Shown: positions 51,892 to 61,369 of the stretch, in pieces
Layout: each line of letters begins with the position of its first letter
Position numbering within the stretch: the first letter of the stretch is position 1
From: Mesorhizobium sp. SARCC-RB16n
GTDB lineage: Bacteria > Pseudomonadota > Alphaproteobacteria > Rhizobiales > Rhizobiaceae
Assembly (NCBI RefSeq): GCF_008520305.1
Contig: NZ_ML703258.1
Location: forward strand, 1-64,000
Reading direction: 5' to 3'
DNA length: 64,000 nt
Translations under genes and position numbers: made by a program
The notes under the pieces: model-generated
Told to the model about the DNA's origin: nothing
The model's database searches: none
The model's input: only the letters and a program-made list of their open reading frames with translations

Positions 51892-52385
51892 CTCTTCCTC
51901 CTCACGAATTCCGTGACGACTATTACTCCCGGCGCGGTCGACCTCAAACAAGGAAAGCTGAAAGGGCGTTTCGGCGGCCCCGACCGGGGGGCACGCATCG
52001 CGTCCGTTTAGGCGACGGCTGGGCCGCTCTGTTCGGCGTGCCGAGCTTCATACAGGTCCTGACGAGGCCAGGCGCATGTCCTAAGTCAAGACTTATGGCA
52101 GGTCCGAATGGTGTAATCTTTCCGAACAAATTCAATAGTTTACCGGATAGTTATCCAATCCGCATCCTTCGTATGATCTCGTGTGGTCTGGCGAACCTGA
52201 TAAGAGCTCCGAAATGAGCAGGAGACGCCGAACGACGCCAACAGCTCGTGTTTGCCGGAAGACACCGCAGGGGCGCATTAGGAGACATGTCTTGTCGGTA
52301 ATGTAAATTGAAAGCAGTAGGCTGGAAAATCGCCACTGCCAGGCTAGTTTATCAACGAGTGCTAAAATGACCTGGAGATCCCAAA
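51892..52385. other. Intergenic region upstream of the glycan cluster
   Basis: A 494-base gap between divergent genes. GC falls from about 52080 onward (for example AACAAATTCAATAGTTTACC), as in promoter-rich DNA. It presumably carries the promoter of the two nucleotide-sugar genes. No gene is credible: the minus-strand frame at 52132-52482 overlaps the start of the next gene and has poor codon use. Confidence 0.4.
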
Positions 52386-53360
52386 ATGCAGCGTGCGAAA
52401 CAAATTCTGGTGACTGGGGGCGCGGGTTTTCTGGGATCGTTCTTGTGCGAGCGACTGCTCGATGAAGGTCACGCAGTTGCATGTGTCGACAATTTTTTCA
52501 CGGGAAATCGAAGAAACGTCTCGCAATTGCTAGACAACAGGTCCTTCGAGATCATCCGCCACGATGTCACGTTTCCACTCTACGTAGAGGTTGACGAGAT
52601 ATACAACCTTGCCTGCCCCGCGAGCCCGGTTCACTACCAGTTCGATCCGGTCCAGACGACCAAGACCAGCGTCCACGGGGCAATCAACATGCTAGGACTG
52701 GCCAAGCGCGTTCGCGCAAAAATTCTTCAGGCGTCCACGTCGGAAGTTTACGGCGACCCCGAAATTCACCCGCAGACCGAGGACTATTGGGGCAAGGTAA
52801 ACCCGATAGGACCCCGTTCCTGTTACGACGAAGGCAAAAGATGCGCCGAAACTCTGTTTTTCGACTACTGGCGACAGCACAGGGTGCGGATCAAAGTCGC
52901 GCGCATCTTCAACACATACGGCCCGAGGATGCGTCCGGATGACGGCCGCGTCATTTCCAACTTCATCGTGCAAGCACTGCAGAACGAGCCGATAACAGTG
53001 TACGGCACGGGCCAGCAGACACGTTCATTTTGCTATGTCGACGATCTCATCGAAGGTCTGGTTCGCATGATGCAGACGGCTGACGATGTTACCGGTCCGA
53101 TCAATCTTGGCAATCCGGTCGAATTTACGATGCTTGAACTCGCCAATCTTGTGATCGAGCTCACCGGAAGTCGGTCGACGATTAGATTTATGCCGCTGCC
53201 GATTGACGATCCAAAACAGCGACAGCCCGATATCGGGACAGCCGTGCGTGAGTTGAATTGGAAGCCGAAGACCGCGTTGCGCGATGGTCTCGCCAAGACC
53301 ATTACCTATTTCGAAGGCTTGGCTTCGTCGGGCCATTTACGGGCCGTCGCCGCCGAATGA
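52386..53360 (+). CDS. UDP-glucuronate decarboxylase-like NAD-dependent epimerase/dehydratase
   Basis: A 324-residue extended SDR. The Rossmann loop is [17 protein letters not shown] and the catalytic Tyr-Lys is in [13 protein letters not shown] with Ser in [55 protein letters not shown] and [15 protein letters not shown] are characteristic of UDP-glucuronate decarboxylases (UXS), which make UDP-xylose. GGAG precedes ATG 52386. Its stop overlaps the start of the epimerase gene (ATGA). It lacks a formyltransferase domain, so it is not ArnA-like. Confidence 0.9.
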   Translation: MQRAKQILVTGGAGFLGSFLCERLLDEGHAVACVDNFFTGNRRNVSQLLDNRSFEIIRHDVTFPLYVEVDEIYNLACPASPVHYQFDPVQTTKTSVHGAINMLGLAKRVRAKILQASTSEVYGDPEIHPQTEDYWGKVNPIGPRSCYDEGKRCAETLFFDYWRQHRVRIKVARIFNTYGPRMRPDDGRVISNFIVQALQNEPITVYGTGQQTRSFCYVDDLIEGLVRMMQTADDVTGPINLGNPVEFTMLELANLVIELTGSRSTIRFMPLPIDDPKQRQPDIGTAVRELNWKPKTALRDGLAKTITYFEGLASSGHLRAVAAE

Positions 53361-54331
53361 AGACAGTCCTGGTCACCGGCGGAGCCGGCTATATCGGATC
53401 GCATTGTTGCAAGGCGTTCGCCGAAGCCGGTTGGTCTGTCATTGCATATGACAATCTCTCGCGCGGTTGGCGCGATGCGGTCAAATGGGGTCCGATTGTC
53501 GAGGGCGACATTTCCGACGCCGCAGCCGTGTCGGCGGCGCTGCGACTATACAGGCCTGATGTGGTGGCGCATTTCGCCGCCTACGCCTATGTGGGCGAGT
53601 CTGTCGAGCACCCGGAACTCTATTACCGAAACAACAGTTTCGGGTCGCTGGTTTTGTTCGAGGAAATGCTGAAGGCTGGCGCCGACAAGCTGATCTTTTC
53701 CAGCACCTGCGCATCCTATGGCGTTCCGGTTCGCTCGCCGATTGACGAAACGCATCCGCAGTCGCCCATCAATCCCTATGGATGGTCGAAATTCATCATA
53801 GAGCGGATGGTGGACAATCTGTCGTATGCCCACGGTCTGAACGCGGTCGTACTCCGGTATTTCAACGCGGCCGGATGCGATCCCGATGGCGAGATCGGTG
53901 AACGGCATGAACCGGAAACACACGTCATACCGCTCGCCATCGAGGCGGCGGTCAGGCCGGGCCGGACTTTTACCGTCAACGGCACCGACTTCGACACCCG
54001 TGATGGGACGGCGGTACGGGACTATGTCCATGTCACCGATCTCGCGCGTGCTCACGTCCTTGCAGGGGAGAAGCTTCTCCGCGACAAGGGTGTCGACGTT
54101 TACAATCTCGGAACCGGAACCGGAACGACGGTGAAGGAATTGGTCGATGCGGTGAACCGCGCTTCGGGATCGAGCGTTCCGGTGGTCTACGGTCCGCGCA
54201 GGGCTGGTGACCCGCCAGCGCTCGTGGCCGCGGCAGGCAAGGCGCGCCGGGAACTCGGCTGGGTGCCCGAGCAATCTGGAATCGACAGGATCGTCGAGAC
54301 GGCACTGGCTTGGTATCGCAGCCGATTGTGA
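53357..54331 (+). CDS. galE: UDP-glucose 4-epimerase (GalE-like)
   Basis: A 324-residue extended SDR epimerase interconverting UDP-glucose and UDP-galactose. [20 protein letters not shown] at the start, [20 protein letters not shown], Ser in [11 protein letters not shown], the Tyr-Lys in [15 protein letters not shown], and [20 protein letters not shown] are classic GalE. ATG 53357 overlaps the preceding gene. It ends 38 bases from the convergent ABC gene. The cluster context suggests a galactose- or galactosamine-containing glycan. Epimerisation at C4 of another UDP-sugar is possible. Confidence 0.88.
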   Translation: MKTVLVTGGAGYIGSHCCKAFAEAGWSVIAYDNLSRGWRDAVKWGPIVEGDISDAAAVSAALRLYRPDVVAHFAAYAYVGESVEHPELYYRNNSFGSLVLFEEMLKAGADKLIFSSTCASYGVPVRSPIDETHPQSPINPYGWSKFIIERMVDNLSYAHGLNAVVLRYFNAAGCDPDGEIGERHEPETHVIPLAIEAAVRPGRTFTVNGTDFDTRDGTAVRDYVHVTDLARAHVLAGEKLLRDKGVDVYNLGTGTGTTVKELVDAVNRASGSSVPVVYGPRRAGDPPALVAAAGKARRELGWVPEQSGIDRIVETALAWYRSRL

Positions 54332-54369
54332 TAGCTACGCAAGACAGCCGGCTGGCCCGTAAGGAGGGA

Positions 54370-56184
54370 TCACTTACCCTCAGCCTCGGAGGCACATACG
54401 ATTTCGTGCTGGCGACGTTGATATTGAGGAACGACGAGAGAGGCGGGCCCTTGGCTGTTGACTCTGCCGTCCTCTATCCAAATCACATTTGCCGCGTCAC
54501 GCGCCGTTTCAATGCGGTGCGTGATCAACAAGATGGTCCTGTTGCCAAGCTTTCTATCAATCGCACGCCGCACTTGGTCCTCGAGCGCGGTATCGAGTGC
54601 GTTCATCGCCTCATCCAGGATCAGGAAGTCCGGATCGCGCAATACAGCTCGCGCGAGGCCAATGCGCTGCCGCTGGCCACCGGAAAATCGCAGTCCTTCC
54701 TGTCCGATCCAGGTGTCGTAACCGTCGGGAAGGTCCTCGACGAATGCCGCGACACCTGCACTGCGGGCGGCGGCAAGGATCTCTTCTTCGGTCGCATCGG
54801 CTTTGGCCATTCGGATGTTCTCCGTCACCGTGCCCTCGACGAGGTCGACGTCCTGCCCCGTCACGGCGATCTTGGAAAGCCAATCGTCCCGCCTGATATC
54901 CTGGAGCCGGGTACCGTCAATCTTGATGTCGCCGGAGGTCGGTTCGTATAGCCGCAGGAGGAGATTCACGATCGTGGTCTTGCCAGCGCCACTTGCGCCG
55001 ATCAGCGCAGTGGTTACTCCGGCTGGAATCTCGAGCGACAGGTCCGTGAGCACCGGTGCCTTTGGATCATATCCAAAGGTTACGCGCTCGAAGACGATAC
55101 TCCCCTTCAAATTCGTGAGCGCAATTGTTCCCTGCGATGGATATTCCTTGTCTTCGGACTGGATCATCTCCAGGACCGAGCGCAGTTGCGGCTGCATCTG
55201 CGCCAGAAACAGCAGGTTGCTTTCGAACTCCTGGGTATGCGGTTGCAATCGATACAGCAGCGCGACCGCGGCCAGCGTCACCTCGAAGCTGATGTGCCAC
55301 CACCCCGAGACCAGAACGATGGAGCCCAACATTCCCAGATAGCCGATCTCGGTGGTTGGCCCGATCCATGACGAAAGGCGGATCATGGACAACGAAGCGT
55401 CGCGCGCGGCCGCCGACGATTGCACGAAGCGGCGCTGATGAAGCGCCTCCTGTCCGTAGGCGCGGATGGTGCGCAACGCCTGGAGCGTCATGAGCATGTG
55501 CTCGCCGAGCGATTGATGGATCTTCTTCACCTGATGCCCAAGGTCACGCGCAGGCCGCGAAAAGATGCGCAAGATCGCGGAGATCGCAATTGAGCCGAAG
55601 GCTGCGATCAGCAGGATCTTCCAGGAGATCGTGAGCAGGAAGACGGCGAACACGAAGATCGAGCAGCTATTTATGATGAGCCGGGTGACAGCGCCATAAG
55701 CTTGCGCGACCAGCCACGATTCGGTCCCGAGCACCTCCATGAGTTGCGACTGCTCGTGCTGCTGGATGGTTCCGAAAGCGACTCTGAGATATTGTTGGTG
55801 AACGAGGTTTCGTACGCGTTCGCTGATCCGTTCGCCAATGCTGGAGCTTATCAACGAATATACCAGCGCTAGTGCTCCACGTGCGAGGATGAGCAGCAGG
55901 ATCGCGAAGGCGAGCCGGGTAGGACTACCGAACCAGGCGACTGCCAGGCCCAGCGCCCGACCTTGAAGGCCACCTCCTGCCTCCGTGATCCGGTTGGACA
56001 CCAAATAGAGGAACAGCAGGATCAGAGTGATGCCGAGCGTCTCGGCCAAGGACGACAGAAAGCCAAGCGCGAGCAGCACGGGGGTCGCCCAGCGCGGCTT
56101 TCCAACGATGCGAAGCAGGTGTGAAAGATCGCGCAACGAAGCACGGACTGCACCGCGGCGTATGGCGTCTTTGGCGTCGCTCAT
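54370..56184 (-). CDS. ABC transporter, fused permease and ATPase (MsbA-like exporter)
   Basis: A 604-residue half-transporter. Six membrane helices occupy about residues 30-310 (ATPVLLALGFLSSLAETLGI; LLTISWKILLIAAFGSIAIS). The ATPase has Walker A GASGAGKTT, signature FSGGQRQR, Walker B LILDEAMNALD (usually DEATSALD) and the switch His in LITHRIETA. It would flip a lipid-linked oligosaccharide or polysaccharide unit across the inner membrane as a homodimer. It is the last gene of the glycan operon, overlapping the glycosyltransferase stop by 4 bases. Confidence 0.92.
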   Translation of the reverse strand: MSDAKDAIRRGAVRASLRDLSHLLRIVGKPRWATPVLLALGFLSSLAETLGITLILLFLYLVSNRITEAGGGLQGRALGLAVAWFGSPTRLAFAILLLILARGALALVYSLISSSIGERISERVRNLVHQQYLRVAFGTIQQHEQSQLMEVLGTESWLVAQAYGAVTRLIINSCSIFVFAVFLLTISWKILLIAAFGSIAISAILRIFSRPARDLGHQVKKIHQSLGEHMLMTLQALRTIRAYGQEALHQRRFVQSSAAARDASLSMIRLSSWIGPTTEIGYLGMLGSIVLVSGWWHISFEVTLAAVALLYRLQPHTQEFESNLLFLAQMQPQLRSVLEMIQSEDKEYPSQGTIALTNLKGSIVFERVTFGYDPKAPVLTDLSLEIPAGVTTALIGASGAGKTTIVNLLLRLYEPTSGDIKIDGTRLQDIRRDDWLSKIAVTGQDVDLVEGTVTENIRMAKADATEEEILAAARSAGVAAFVEDLPDGYDTWIGQEGLRFSGGQRQRIGLARAVLRDPDFLILDEAMNALDTALEDQVRRAIDRKLGNRTILLITHRIETARDAANVIWIEDGRVNSQGPASLVVPQYQRRQHEIVCASEAEGK

Positions 56185-57170
56185 TTCAGTTCCCCGGTCG
56201 GGAAGCGCGCGGTCACCTGCGGGCGGATCGGTCGCCGACCGCGCACCAGCCTCATCGCGACGCGCTTGGCCAACTGAGCGCTGATCCGCGGCAAATCGAA
56301 GGCTATTATCCGCATGGCAATCGCCGGATGATGGCGGAGCAAGAGTGACAGGATCGGAAGCACATAGCGCGGTTGCCTCTGGCGCAACGTTCGCTCCAAG
56401 AGCCAGGCCGAATAGAAATGCAGGCCCTCACGCAGCGTAGGTGCTGCATCGGGGTGGCGGCCGAGCATTTCGTCCACCACAAGCATCCAGGATCGCAGCA
56501 TGCGAGTCATGTTGCTCGACATATTTCCCGGCAGATAGCGATACCCGACCAGCGGCTCTTCGACGACTTCGAAGTGGTACCATTCGGCGACGCGACAATA
56601 GAAGAGGATGTCTTCACAACCCTGCGCACCCGCCTCGCGCAGCCCGCTCTCGAAACCGCCGGCGTCTATCAGTGCCTGCCGGCGTACCAGGGCGGCGCTG
56701 CCGTTACCAACGAAATTGCCGTGGAAGAGGCGTTCAAGCACATCGCCCCGCCAGTTTGGCCGATGCTGATCATCGGTTACCGTACCCTGGGCATCGACCA
56801 CCAGATACCAGCAGTAGACGAGCCCAACTTTCTCGTCTGTCCGATCGAACACAGCCATCTGACGCTCGATCTTGGTCGGCGCCCAGAGATCGTCGGCGTC
56901 GACAAATGCGATCAGATCAGATCGCGCCGCTTGCCATCCCCTGTTGCGAGCAGCGGCCACGCCGGCGTTTGCCTGCTCGATAAGCCGCACGCGCGGGTCG
57001 ATCTCCATGTGACCTCGGGCGATGGCAACAGTCTGGTCGCGCGAGCCATCGTCGACAACGATAATCTCAAGCGCTTTGTAGGACTGCGAGCGAACGCTGC
57101 GGAGCGTCTCGTCGATCGTATCTTGCGCGTTGTAAGCGGGGATAATGACGCTGACCGGTTCGCCGTTCAT
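56181..57170 (-). CDS. Family 2 glycosyltransferase
   Basis: A 329-residue inverting GT2 (GT-A fold). VSVIIPAYNAQDTIDETLRS at the start, IIVVDDGSRDQ with the nucleotide-binding Asp, AARNRGWQAA and the D-x-D metal motif AFVDADDLW are visible, followed by NFVGNGSAALV and a GAQGCEDILFYCRVAE segment. It transfers an unknown sugar in the cytoplasm. It is a paralogue of the enzyme at 61366-62361, sharing the N-F-V-G-N-G-S, A-Q-G-C-E-D and N-M-S-S blocks. Its start overlaps the fusion-protein stop (ATGA) and its stop overlaps the ABC gene start. Confidence 0.92.
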   Translation of the reverse strand: MNGEPVSVIIPAYNAQDTIDETLRSVRSQSYKALEIIVVDDGSRDQTVAIARGHMEIDPRVRLIEQANAGVAAARNRGWQAARSDLIAFVDADDLWAPTKIERQMAVFDRTDEKVGLVYCWYLVVDAQGTVTDDQHRPNWRGDVLERLFHGNFVGNGSAALVRRQALIDAGGFESGLREAGAQGCEDILFYCRVAEWYHFEVVEEPLVGYRYLPGNMSSNMTRMLRSWMLVVDEMLGRHPDAAPTLREGLHFYSAWLLERTLRQRQPRYVLPILSLLLRHHPAIAMRIIAFDLPRISAQLAKRVAMRLVRGRRPIRPQVTARFPTGELK

Positions 57171-60100
57171 TCAAGGACGGCCTCTACAATGGCAACAAAG
57201 TCATCGAGCGAACGATCGCCGCGAATCTCGATGCGGGGAAGGTCGATCGGATCGCAATCGAGGTCCGCCGGCCCATGTCTGCCGCCAAAGCCGATTCGAT
57301 AGCCGCACTGCTTGGCCAGCCGGCCAAGCCGTCGGTCGGTGACCGAGAAAGGTGCCGCTAACGCCATCGTCGGCCGGCCGGTCCACCGCTCGATGAACAT
57401 CCGTGAGCGTAACAACTCGGCGGCCAGCTCGGAGCTCGAAAGACCGTCGATCGCGCGATGCGTCGCCAGATGGCTTCCGAAGAACACACCTTCGGTGGCG
57501 AGGCGACGCACCGTTCCGGCGTCCATGAGCGGCGTCGGTGGACCAAGGTCGGCATCCCACCGCGCGCTTTCCCCCACCAGGTCCGTCACCAGGAACACCT
57601 CCGCGGTCAAGTCGTTCGCTCGCAGGATCGGCCAGGTTTGGTCGGCAAAGTTCTGAAAACCGTCATCGAAGGTAATGAGCACCGGGCGCCCAACGAAAGG
57701 GTGACGGTTGGCGACGAACCATTCCAGCTGATCGGAAATGATCGTGTGAAAGCCATTGGCGCGCAGCCATGCCATCTGCTCGGCAAACGCGGCGGGCGTC
57801 AACCGATAACGGGCGAGCGCGGCCGGACCTTCATCGGAGATGCTGTGATACATGAGAACAGGGATGCGTTGCCGCCGCTCGCTGCGCGCGACCTCGCGGC
57901 GCAACGCCCGCGCCCCGCCCCAGACGATATTTCGCGCGACCTCCATTTCGATCGGCGCGCGGATTGGGACATGATCGATCGTCGGTTCCGTCATCACTTC
58001 TTCAGGTGACACGCGGCGGAAGCGGTCGATGCGGTAGAGGTCGGTCTGGATCGATCGCTCGAGGATGAGGCCTTCCGTCGCTGCCAGCGTCTCCGAGATA
58101 ACTTGTGCACCGAATTTGTTGTCCCAATCGAAGCCCGTCCGTTCCAAATTGTCACGAAGCACGAATGCGTGTGCGCTGACAAAACTGCCGCCAGGCGCCA
58201 ACGCCCCGACGAGTTTTGTGGCGAGGTGTCGCAATTCGGCGAGATCGTCCAGGAAATAGAGCACCTCCGAGCAAATGATCAGGTCCATCCCACCCGGCAG
58301 GATATCCGCGGAGAAATCCAGCACGCCGAACTCGACATTCGGCTGGTCCGAGCAGCGCGCGCGCGCGCGTTCGATGGCTACGGCGGAAATGTCGGTTGCG
58401 GTCAGATGGCCCACCAGCGGCGCCAGTTGCCGCGTGAAGTGGCCCTCCGCACAGGCCAGTTCAAGCGCCCGTCCTATGGGACCGGCCGGCAGAATTTCGA
58501 GCTGCCGCTCGTATTTTTCCTGCTCATAGGCCGAACCGTAGTTCCAGGGATCCTCGGTCGCGAAATAGCGATCCCAGAACGACGCGCGATCATTGTCGCG
58601 CCTATCTTCGGCCCGGACAAGGCGCGGCGGCGCAAGAGGTTCCATTGGCTCGGCACTCGAACGCACCAGCCCTTGAGCTTCCGCTGCCAACCGCGCCAGT
58701 CTGCCGTAGTGGCTGCCCGGACCAGACCGGCGTCCCGCCGCCGACAGCAATGCCTCTGCTGCAAACATATCCGCCTTGTCGGCTCCAGCGTTCTGTTGCA
58801 GATCTGGTACAGGCGATCGGCGCGCCAGCCGCGCGGCTCCCTTCCAGAAGCGAAACGCCATGCGCTGATAGCCGGAAAGGCCGCGTATAACCTCCTGAGG
58901 AGGCACGAAATTCAGAATCAGTTCAATCCAATGACGCCTTGTCACTCTGCCGAGCACACCGAACTGCACCAGAGCCTCGATCTTGCCGTCGATCATCAGG
59001 TAGGCGTAGATTTGATCGATCCCTTCCGGCAATTCGGTCGAGGTTGGATTCCGAGCATCGATGCGAATGCCGAGCGTCAGCGCCAGCGGACGCGGCGCGG
59101 CAAGATCGTCGAAGTCGAGGAGCATTTGCTCTAGGTGATATTGTACGCGGCGACCCGCCACGGGATCGCCCCAGATTTGGCCGAGTTCGATGATCAGCCC
59201 GCTCAAGGGGCCGCCGAACCTGTTCCACTTGGAAGCCAATTGCTCCGGCGCCGATAAACTTCCCACCACCAGGCCGTCGAAAACCACCTTGGCGATCTCA
59301 CGCGCCCAATCATATCTGGCCGGGAGCGCACGCAGGGTCTGCGGGTTGATCGAGCCACCGCCGCTGCCGCAATCAGCTGCCGCGATCCACAGCGCGAACC
59401 ACGCCAGTGCTTCGGAAGCGGTGCGGCCGTCCGCCGAGGTCGCCCCATTGGCATGCGCCGACGCTGGATGCTTGACCCTGGGGTCGGCAGAAAAGCCGCG
59501 GGCGATAACGATTTGCGCGTCTGCCAGCATCTGCCTCGAATTGCGGGTGAGCGAGTTGGGGCTTGCCCGATAAAAAGCGAGCGGCTCGTCGATCATCACC
59601 CAACGTTTGCCTTGACGTGCGACGCGCTGCCACAAATCCCAGTCCTCGCAGGTGTGCAGCGACACATCGAAGCCGCCCAACTCGACAATTGTCGCCCGAT
59701 CGATCAGCAGCGCGTGAGTGCGGATGGCACATCGGCGCGCGAATGTCTCGAAGGGTTCATTCGCAACCTCGGCCGCGATGCTCGACGGGGTCAGTACGCC
59801 ATCGGGCATCACGCGCCGAGAACCGCAATAGCCAGCCACGGCATCAGGCGCGGCCTCCAGTGCTGCCAGCATCTTTGCGAGGAAATCGGCATCCACCCAA
59901 TCGTCCGCATCCAGGAACATCAGCCAGCGGCCGCGCGCCATCGAAATCCCTTTATTGCGCGCCCCCGCGGCGCTATGGGCGCAAGAGTTCGCGGTCCGAA
60001 ATCGGGCATCGCGCTCAACATAACCGGCGATGATTTCGGCGGTATTATCCGTCGAGCCATCGTCGACGATGATCGCCTCCCAATCAGCGATGCCCTGACC

Positions 60101-60184
60101 GAGGAGGCAATCGAGCGCTTGTGCCAGCGTGACTTCGGCGTTCCGCGCAGGTATCACGACTGAGACCAAGGGATTATGCGCCAC
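57167..60184 (-). CDS. Trifunctional fusion: GT2 glycosyltransferase, SAM methyltransferase, polysaccharide deacetylase
   Basis: A 1005-residue protein with three enzymatic modules. Residues ~5-240 are a GT2 domain (VSVVIPARNAEVTLAQALDC, DDGS at 41-44, LDADDW at 91-96). Residues ~270-520 are a linker, partly helical. Residues ~540-730 are a SAM methyltransferase of NodS-like type (FATEDPWNYGSAYEQEKYER; ALELACAEGHFTR at about 572-584). Residues ~765-1005 are a NodB-type polysaccharide deacetylase with TFDDGF near 838 and the H-x3-H metal motif in SHLATH. GTG 60184 starts it. The modules parallel NodC, NodS and NodB but act on a surface glycan more plausibly than on a Nod factor. It sits centrally in the glycan operon. 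Confidence 0.88.
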   Translation of the reverse strand: MAHNPLVSVVIPARNAEVTLAQALDCLLGQGIADWEAIIVDDGSTDNTAEIIAGYVERDARFRTANSCAHSAAGARNKGISMARGRWLMFLDADDWVDADFLAKMLAALEAAPDAVAGYCGSRRVMPDGVLTPSSIAAEVANEPFETFARRCAIRTHALLIDRATIVELGGFDVSLHTCEDWDLWQRVARQGKRWVMIDEPLAFYRASPNSLTRNSRQMLADAQIVIARGFSADPRVKHPASAHANGATSADGRTASEALAWFALWIAAADCGSGGGSINPQTLRALPARYDWAREIAKVVFDGLVVGSLSAPEQLASKWNRFGGPLSGLIIELGQIWGDPVAGRRVQYHLEQMLLDFDDLAAPRPLALTLGIRIDARNPTSTELPEGIDQIYAYLMIDGKIEALVQFGVLGRVTRRHWIELILNFVPPQEVIRGLSGYQRMAFRFWKGAARLARRSPVPDLQQNAGADKADMFAAEALLSAAGRRSGPGSHYGRLARLAAEAQGLVRSSAEPMEPLAPPRLVRAEDRRDNDRASFWDRYFATEDPWNYGSAYEQEKYERQLEILPAGPIGRALELACAEGHFTRQLAPLVGHLTATDISAVAIERARARCSDQPNVEFGVLDFSADILPGGMDLIICSEVLYFLDDLAELRHLATKLVGALAPGGSFVSAHAFVLRDNLERTGFDWDNKFGAQVISETLAATEGLILERSIQTDLYRIDRFRRVSPEEVMTEPTIDHVPIRAPIEMEVARNIVWGGARALRREVARSERRQRIPVLMYHSISDEGPAALARYRLTPAAFAEQMAWLRANGFHTIISDQLEWFVANRHPFVGRPVLITFDDGFQNFADQTWPILRANDLTAEVFLVTDLVGESARWDADLGPPTPLMDAGTVRRLATEGVFFGSHLATHRAIDGLSSSELAAELLRSRMFIERWTGRPTMALAAPFSVTDRRLGRLAKQCGYRIGFGGRHGPADLDCDPIDLPRIEIRGDRSLDDFVAIVEAVLE

Positions 60185-60190
60185 GCCGTC

Positions 60191-61369
60191 TTACCCGCGC
60201 CTGGTTCGGAGGTAGAACAGGATTCCCGAAGCATAGCCGGCGATTTCCTGCCAAAGGAAATGATCCTCAGGGACCCTGCGTCCAAGCAACCTTCTGCGAA
60301 CCCTGCCAAGGTACCAAAGTGGCTTCCATTTGAGAACCTGCCTCAAATTCGCCTTGACGCCAGTTCGTTCGTACTGGACGAGCAACGCGGCTGCGTGACC
60401 GCGCATGTAGAAGTAGATTTGCTTGGCCAAGCCTTCCATCGTCCGCCTGTGGAAATGGAACGCGACGGAGGTGGGCTGGTAACGGCAGTCATATCCATTG
60501 GCGAGCAGCCGATACCAATATTCGGAATCACCCGAACATCCTGCCTGACCGACGTCGAGGCGCTCGTCAAACAACCCGGCGCGGTCAAACACGTCGCGCC
60601 GGAACGCCATGCTGGCGCCGGCCCCGACTTTCCAGGCAGGGAACACCTCGTGCCTGCTGGCGGCAAAATCGGCCGCGCGGAAAATCTGAGATGTATAGCC
60701 CTGCCCGAAACTCCAGAATGTCTCGAAATAGCGCTGCGCTTCGGTGGCAATCTCGGCGGGCAACACGAGACCCGTCACCGCGCCGATCGAGGGGCTGTCA
60801 AATGCTGTGACCAGCCGCTCAAGCCATTGCGGATGAAGCAGAACGTCATCATCAGTGTATGCAACGATCTCCGAGGAAGCACGCAAAGCTCCCCGATTGC
60901 GGGCTATATCCAAGCCAGGTCGATCCTCACGCACATAGATGGCGCCGGCAGCGAGCGCTACCTCGCGCGTTTCGCTGCCTCTCGACGCGTTGTCGACCAC
61001 AATGACCTCTTCAGGAAGGAAGGTTTGCCGAGGAAGCGAGGCGAGGCAGCGCCGTAATTCGTTCGGCCTGTCGCGTGTGCAGATGACCACGCTGGCGCTA
61101 GGCAGATCCAGAACCGGTGCAGTGAGGCTTGCGTCTTGAGCGGTCGCAATTGGGGTAATGCGGCACTCCCCGTCGCTCGCCCTGAGCAAATGCCCGACCG
61201 GCAGTCCACCGCGCCACAAGACGATCATGCCGTCGTCGCAGCCTTGGGGAGCATCTTGGATGTCCAAATCCACATGGCGGACACCCGCGCAGCCGTCCAC
61301 GCCAAACATCTTGCGTAGTTCTGCTTCCAGCATATTTGCGTGCCCGTCTGGGATGGATGACATCTTCAC
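60191..61369 (-). CDS. Family 2 glycosyltransferase with N-terminal extension
   Basis: A 392-residue protein. After an ~85-residue N-terminal segment, the GT2 domain starts at SASVVICTRDRPNELRRCLA, with VIVVDNASRGS, ARNRGALRAS, D-D-D metal region in IVAYTDDDVLLHPQW and a C-terminal SGDSEYWYRLLANGYDCRYQ. It ends with basic helical residues. GTG 61369 overlaps the stop of the upstream gene (GTGA). The gap of six bases to the fusion gene start is the only non-overlap in this operon. Sugar unknown. Confidence 0.9.
   Translation of the reverse strand: MKMSSIPDGHANMLEAELRKMFGVDGCAGVRHVDLDIQDAPQGCDDGMIVLWRGGLPVGHLLRASDGECRITPIATAQDASLTAPVLDLPSASVVICTRDRPNELRRCLASLPRQTFLPEEVIVVDNASRGSETREVALAAGAIYVREDRPGLDIARNRGALRASSEIVAYTDDDVLLHPQWLERLVTAFDSPSIGAVTGLVLPAEIATEAQRYFETFWSFGQGYTSQIFRAADFAASRHEVFPAWKVGAGASMAFRRDVFDRAGLFDERLDVGQAGCSGDSEYWYRLLANGYDCRYQPTSVAFHFHRRTMEGLAKQIYFYMRGHAAALLVQYERTGVKANLRQVLKWKPLWYLGRVRRRLLGRRVPEDHFLWQEIAGYASGILFYLRTRRG

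Noticed and set aside
52132-52482. 116-residue minus-strand frame before the glycan genes
   Set aside because: Overlaps the start of the UXS-like gene, poor codon bias, no recognisable domain.
57167-60184. Nodulation genes nodC, nodS and nodB
   Set aside because: The domains are homologous in type but fused and placed in a glycan cluster without nodA or a nod box; calling them nod genes is not supported.
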